NCBI GenBank assembly: GCA_033297075.1
Contig: MU858452.1
Coordinates: forward strand, 1 to 10,111
Length of the DNA stretch: 10,111 nucleotides
Reading direction: 5' to 3'
DNA from: Rhypophila decipiens
Taxonomy: Eukaryota; Ascomycota; Sordariomycetes; Sordariales; Naviculisporaceae
Below the pieces are notes generated by a model. It was not told the origin of the DNA. It saw only the letters and a program-made list of their open reading frames with translations, and did not search any database. Each line of letters starts with the position of its first letter. The stretch's first letter is position 1. Below, one piece after another: positions 7,227 through 10,111 of this stretch. The translations under genes and the position numbers were made by a program.

Positions 7227-8814
7227 TTAATAAGCCCTAATGGCCGGAGGAGATGAAAGAAATCTGGTCGAGGCTATGATAAAGGGAAAGAAGAAAGTAT
7301 TTCTAGACCATAAACACCAGTCCCAGATGCTCAACCCTCCCAGTGTCGTCAGTCCTGTCCTTGTATCCAAAATCGGCCACAGCCTATCGATCGCTCCAGA
7401 CCCCGGCTTCTCGGACGACCAGCCGCAGAAGCACAACAGGCGCGAGGGCTCCGCCCGCCCAGCCGGCCGAGCATCGTGCGCGCAGTTCCAGGGGCCCCAG
7501 ACGGGAACCGGCGGCCCCACAGCCAACTTTCTGTCGGCGCCCGTCGACGATTTTGTAAAGGCGAGATGCGTCAGTGGCTTGCCGGCCTCGTGGCCCCAGT
7601 CCAGCTTGGTGAATGCCTCGCCGGGCCGGAGCTCCATGATGGCCATGGCGTTGGGGTTGGCGGCGCCGCGGAGGCCGCTGCTCTGGCCGCCGTAGAATAC
7701 CTCGATGCCGCCGACGCGGTGGTTGACCGTGTCGGCGTGGAGGATGATCTTGGTGATGGGGCCGTGGTTGCCGAAGAAGTCCCAGTCGTCGAACATGGAC
7801 GTGCCCGAGGTGGCGCCATCGTCGAGCCAGCCAAGGTTTTCGAGATGCCAACGGTCGATGTAAGATGGCCTGTCAGTCTTGCCGGATGCGTCGGGCTGCC
7901 GGTAAAAGCTCCAGTAGAGCTTGGGATGAATCAAGTCCTTGAGCTTTTCGAAGTAGATGCAGTCAACCCAGAATATGGCACTCTTGTATTCCATGTTTGC
8001 TTGGCGCCGCTTCAGATTGCTCTCGGAAACGTCCTCGATGCCCCACGTGAACTCCTTGGCCCATCCGTTCAGTTGGTCCCGAACCGTGATCGTGCTCCTG
8101 TTGCAAAGCGGTTCCGGCACTTTCGCTTCGAAAGTACCCACGGAGACCTTTTCGGTCGTGATCTTGCCCTTGCGCCATTCCATACAGCTGTGTTTGGCTT
8201 TATCCACCACTTCCTTGTACATGTCGATGGCATTATGCAGCTCTCTGACGTTGGAATCTCGCTTTTTGGCGTGTCGTACTTCCCCAAGTCCTTCTTGAAG
8301 TCCTCGGTACATCGGGTCCAGAGCGCGGCGAGGTGCAGAGATGCCATGGGCACAAGGTACTGCAGCGAATACCAGAGGGATTCATCGTCGCAGAACATGG
8401 ATGCCGCCTGGTCCATACTGCCGATCATCAAGTCGAACGAGCTTTTGTCCTCGGCATCGAGGAATACGTTGACTGCATGCCGCAGACCCTTGAGTTGCGA
8501 GAGTAGCTTCTTCGCGTTGTCCCTGTCATTCACGTCGGTTGCGACGTTTACGACGCTAGTTTCCATATTCTTCCAGATGGACTCGGACGACGTGCTGGAT
8601 CCGGCCAGATGGTGGAGGCGAAGCTGCTCAGGATGGACCCAGCTTTGGGGACCACCTTCAGTCAGAGGGTGATGAGCGTGCGTTGAAGCTTTGGAGCATT
8701 GTCACTGGTAACTGCTTCGTTGGGATTGTAGCGATAACTCGCTGGAATGTCGCCGTCAGTGAAGGGCTTGAGCACATCTTTGATGGTGGCCAGCTTCGTT
8801 AATGTCGTTTCCAT
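7227..8814 (-). pseudogene. Cry-like delta-endotoxin N-domain / jacalin-like protein, decayed
   Basis: The frame begins at an ATG at 8814 (GCCATGG context). In order it shows an N-terminal segment, a helical region resembling the pore-forming delta-endotoxin N-terminal domain (MASLHLAALW at about 8350-8320, then amphipathic helices), and a C-terminal beta-rich part from about 7820 to 7370. The last part resembles a jacalin-like lectin fold (GPITKIILHADT, GGIEVFYGG, and a closing GSGAIDRLWPI). Proteins of the first type make pores in insect gut membranes; jacalin-like domains bind sugars. This copy is broken: an in-frame TGA at 8664-8662, a frame change near 8585-8596, and another near 8270-8285. 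The open parts lie in three different frames. The last 40 or so codons before the stop at 7227 do not look like domain sequence, so the original stop may be lost. Family assignment is from motif memory; the jacalin call is the weaker one. It is unlikely to make a full-length product. Confidence 0.7.
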
Positions 8815-9081
8815 GGCGGGCAAATGTTGCTTGTGATGAACACTGGAAATTCAATGGAGAAGTTACGAGTTAGAGAGTTTCTAGCATGGACATGCCGACA
8901 AAAAATATGATTTTCCGCCCAGCTATCCAGCGGCTTGGCTCTATACATGCCAATACCACTATTTCAAAATCTCTAGGTCTAGGCCCAGATTTGCTTATAG
9001 CTAAAGTTATTATTAGGCTTAAATACGCTACGAGCTGAGGGTAAGTGATATATTGCCTTATTATTGATTCGGTACAGTAAC
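8815..9081 (-). promoter_or_regulatory. 5' flank of the Cry-like pseudogene, cut by the LTR element
   Basis: About 267 bases separate the ATG at 8814 from the LTR. On the minus strand TTTCCAG ending at 8843, with CTAAC at 8873-8869 upstream of it, looks like the acceptor end of a leader intron. The distal half (8960-9060) is A+T-rich with many TTAT, TTATA and CTTA words. No clear TATA box was found. The retroelement sits where the distal promoter would be. Confidence 0.3.
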
Positions 9082-9328
9082 TGTCACAATCACCAAGTAC
9101 GAAGGGTCAACGCGCCAACGAATACTGTAGTATTGTACTGAAAAAGTAAGACGAAGAAGAAAGGAAGGAAAAGATCAATCCAGCGATCGCGGCCGTGGGG
9201 TAAATGGCCAACGGTTGGCTGTGCAGCCCCACTTTCCGATAAGCCGATAAGCCCCACCTTGTTGGATTACTGACTTGCTGGCTGGCAGGCTGCCAGCTGG
9301 CTGCAGGTGCCAGGCGAATCTCGTGACA
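9082..9328 (-). mobile_element. 3' LTR of a Ty3/gypsy retrotransposon
   Basis: Minus-strand sense. The LTR begins TGTCACGAGATT (9328) directly after a polypurine tract and ends GATTGTGACA (9082), so the ends form a perfect 6-bp inverted repeat, TGTCAC/GTGACA. The 247-base length is ordinary for fungal Ty3/gypsy elements. It lies about 140 bases downstream of the integrase stop, as expected for the 3' LTR. The five bases outside it (GTAAC, 9077-9081) should recur beyond the far LTR as the target duplication, but that end is outside the window. Confidence 0.75.
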
Positions 9329-9340
9329 ACCCCCCCTTCC
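9329..9340 (-). other. Polypurine tract (plus-strand primer site)
   Basis: GGAAGGGGGGGT on the minus strand directly precedes the TGTCAC start of the LTR, where retrotransposons prime second-strand DNA synthesis. Its position and sequence fix the LTR boundary at 9328. Confidence 0.75.
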
Positions 9341-9471
9341 ATGAGACTCGTCTCGAGTCTAAGTAATCTAAATACAATTTTGAAAAAACAAAAATCCCTT
9401 GCAAGCCCAGTTGATTCGAACCAGAAGTGTCGTCCCAACAAGGTCGCTTAAGAAAGCGGCTCATCCCACAT

Positions 9472-10111
9472 CTATTTCGACAAACGCGCCGATCGTCGGC
9501 GTGTGGTCGTTTTCCCTCCCGTCTTGGCCGGTTTGTCGTCATCAACGTGATCGTCATCGTCACGGTCTTCCTCGGCCGCCACCAGCCATTGCTCCAGCCT
9601 CAAAGGTGGTCCAGCCTTCTCAGGATACTTCTCGTGATACTGCTGGAGTTTCTTTGCTGAGTTCTTGAAGTTCGAAGCCGGGTACCAAGTCGGATCCGGA
9701 TCCCATCCGCGCCATGATACATTGTACTGCAGTTTTCCAAAGTACAACCGTGATGAGAGAACCTCATCAACTTCCCATTCCGGTTCGTCGCCCACATATT
9801 CTCCTTCTGGATTCTCTGACTGCTGTCCGGGCAGGGGATTGTTGTCGTAACGACGAAGCCTGTCGGCCGGGAATACATCCGTGCCACGCCATCCCTTCGG
9901 AACCTTCAGTCGATAGGAATGGCCAACTTTTTCTATAATTTCATAATGTTGCCATGTCAGGGGGAAGTCCAATTTGTCGCTGGGACGATCCGTCATGGTG
10001 CCATCCTTCTTGATGATCCGAACAAAGCTGCCAACATCGAAGTCTGGTTCCCTGCGATGCTTGTTGGCTTGGGCGGTCATCCGGTCCTGAGATTCCTTCA
10101 TGATTTCTCGC
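9472..10111 (-). CDS. Ty3/gypsy polyprotein, C-terminal end: integrase tail with chromodomain (partial)
   Basis: The frame is open from the right edge to TAG at 9474-9472; the start of the polyprotein lies outside. Numbering from the Met at 10101, residues about 20-92 match the GPY/F-like C-terminal module of Ty3/gypsy integrases (DFDVGSFVRI, HYEIIEKVGHSYRLKVP, FPADRLRRYDNNPLPGQ). Residues 108-160 form a chromodomain: WEVDEVL, then LQYNVSWRGWDPDPTWYP, then a C-terminal helix. W109, W130 and W133 fall at the three aromatic-cage positions that bind methylated lysine in HP1-type chromodomains, so the cage looks intact. The tail (177-209) is acidic and then basic. Such chromodomains steer integration toward heterochromatin. 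The 209 visible residues contain no stop, so this copy is less decayed than its surroundings; whether the whole element is intact cannot be seen. Confidence 0.85.
   Translation of the reverse strand, partial: REIMKESQDRMTAQANKHRREPDFDVGSFVRIIKKDGTMTDRPSDKLDFPLTWQHYEIIEKVGHSYRLKVPKGWRGTDVFPADRLRRYDNNPLPGQQSENPEGEYVGDEPEWEVDEVLSSRLYFGKLQYNVSWRGWDPDPTWYPASNFKNSAKKLQQYHEKYPEKAGPPLRLEQWLVAAEEDRDDDDHVDDDKPAKTGGKTTTRRRSARLSK

Noticed and set aside
7476..8672. A 398-codon open frame on the plus strand
   Set aside because: It lies opposite the Cry-like pseudogene and has no recognisable residues of its own. High G+C there keeps the antisense strand open, and the minus strand carries the domain motifs.
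1..10111. CRISPR array, bacterial operon or telomere repeats
   Set aside because: No regularly spaced repeats, no ribosome-binding-site spacing, and no TTAGGG array. All gene signals are fungal.

Overview
This window looks like nuclear DNA from a filamentous ascomycete. Four observations support that: short introns with CTAAC-type branch sites, pyrimidine-rich 5' leaders ending in CAAAATGG-type start contexts, a chromodomain-bearing Ty3/gypsy integrase tail, and an A+T block nearly devoid of CpA/TpG, which is the mark of repeat-induced point mutation (RIP). A broken gene for a Cry-like (delta-endotoxin N-terminal) protein with a jacalin-like C-terminus would fit an insect-associated Hypocreales fungus, but that taxonomic guess is inference. 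The region is gene-poor and relic-rich.

Left part (1-1904): an imperfect head-to-tail duplication of a unit of about 0.7 kb (208-928 and 931-1602). On the minus strand each copy carries a degenerate reading frame and an intron-like segment. A promoter-like stretch on the minus strand (1603-1904) lies ahead of it. Next comes a sharply bounded A+T-rich block (1905-2305) with a RIP signature, then about 1.3 kb of intergenic DNA with short repeats, G/C tracts and a small hairpin.

Centre (3579-6478): a minus-strand gene candidate starts at 4217. It has a convincing promoter (TATAAAA at 4512-4506, a 14-bp palindrome, a pyrimidine-rich leader), but its frame contains four in-frame stops before a final stop at 3579, so it is either a 74-residue gene or a longer broken one. 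About 1.8 kb of DNA without a convincing gene follows.

Right part (6479-10111): a plus-strand gene for a small single-span membrane protein, probably spliced once (6479-7133), lies tail-to-tail with the Cry-like pseudogene (minus strand, 8814 to 7227). The pseudogene has at least one internal stop and two frameshifts. Behind its start lies the 3' end of an LTR retrotransposon in the same orientation: the integrase C-terminus with chromodomain (9472 to beyond the right edge), a polypurine tract (9340-9329) and a 247-bp LTR (9082-9328) with TGTCAC/GTGACA ends. The rest of the element is outside the window.

The genes here do not form a pathway. The picture is accessory DNA in which a toxin-like gene, a repeated gene family and transposons have decayed together. 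No clearly new molecular system is visible; the points most worth checking are the decayed Cry/jacalin gene and the duplicated intron-bearing unit.
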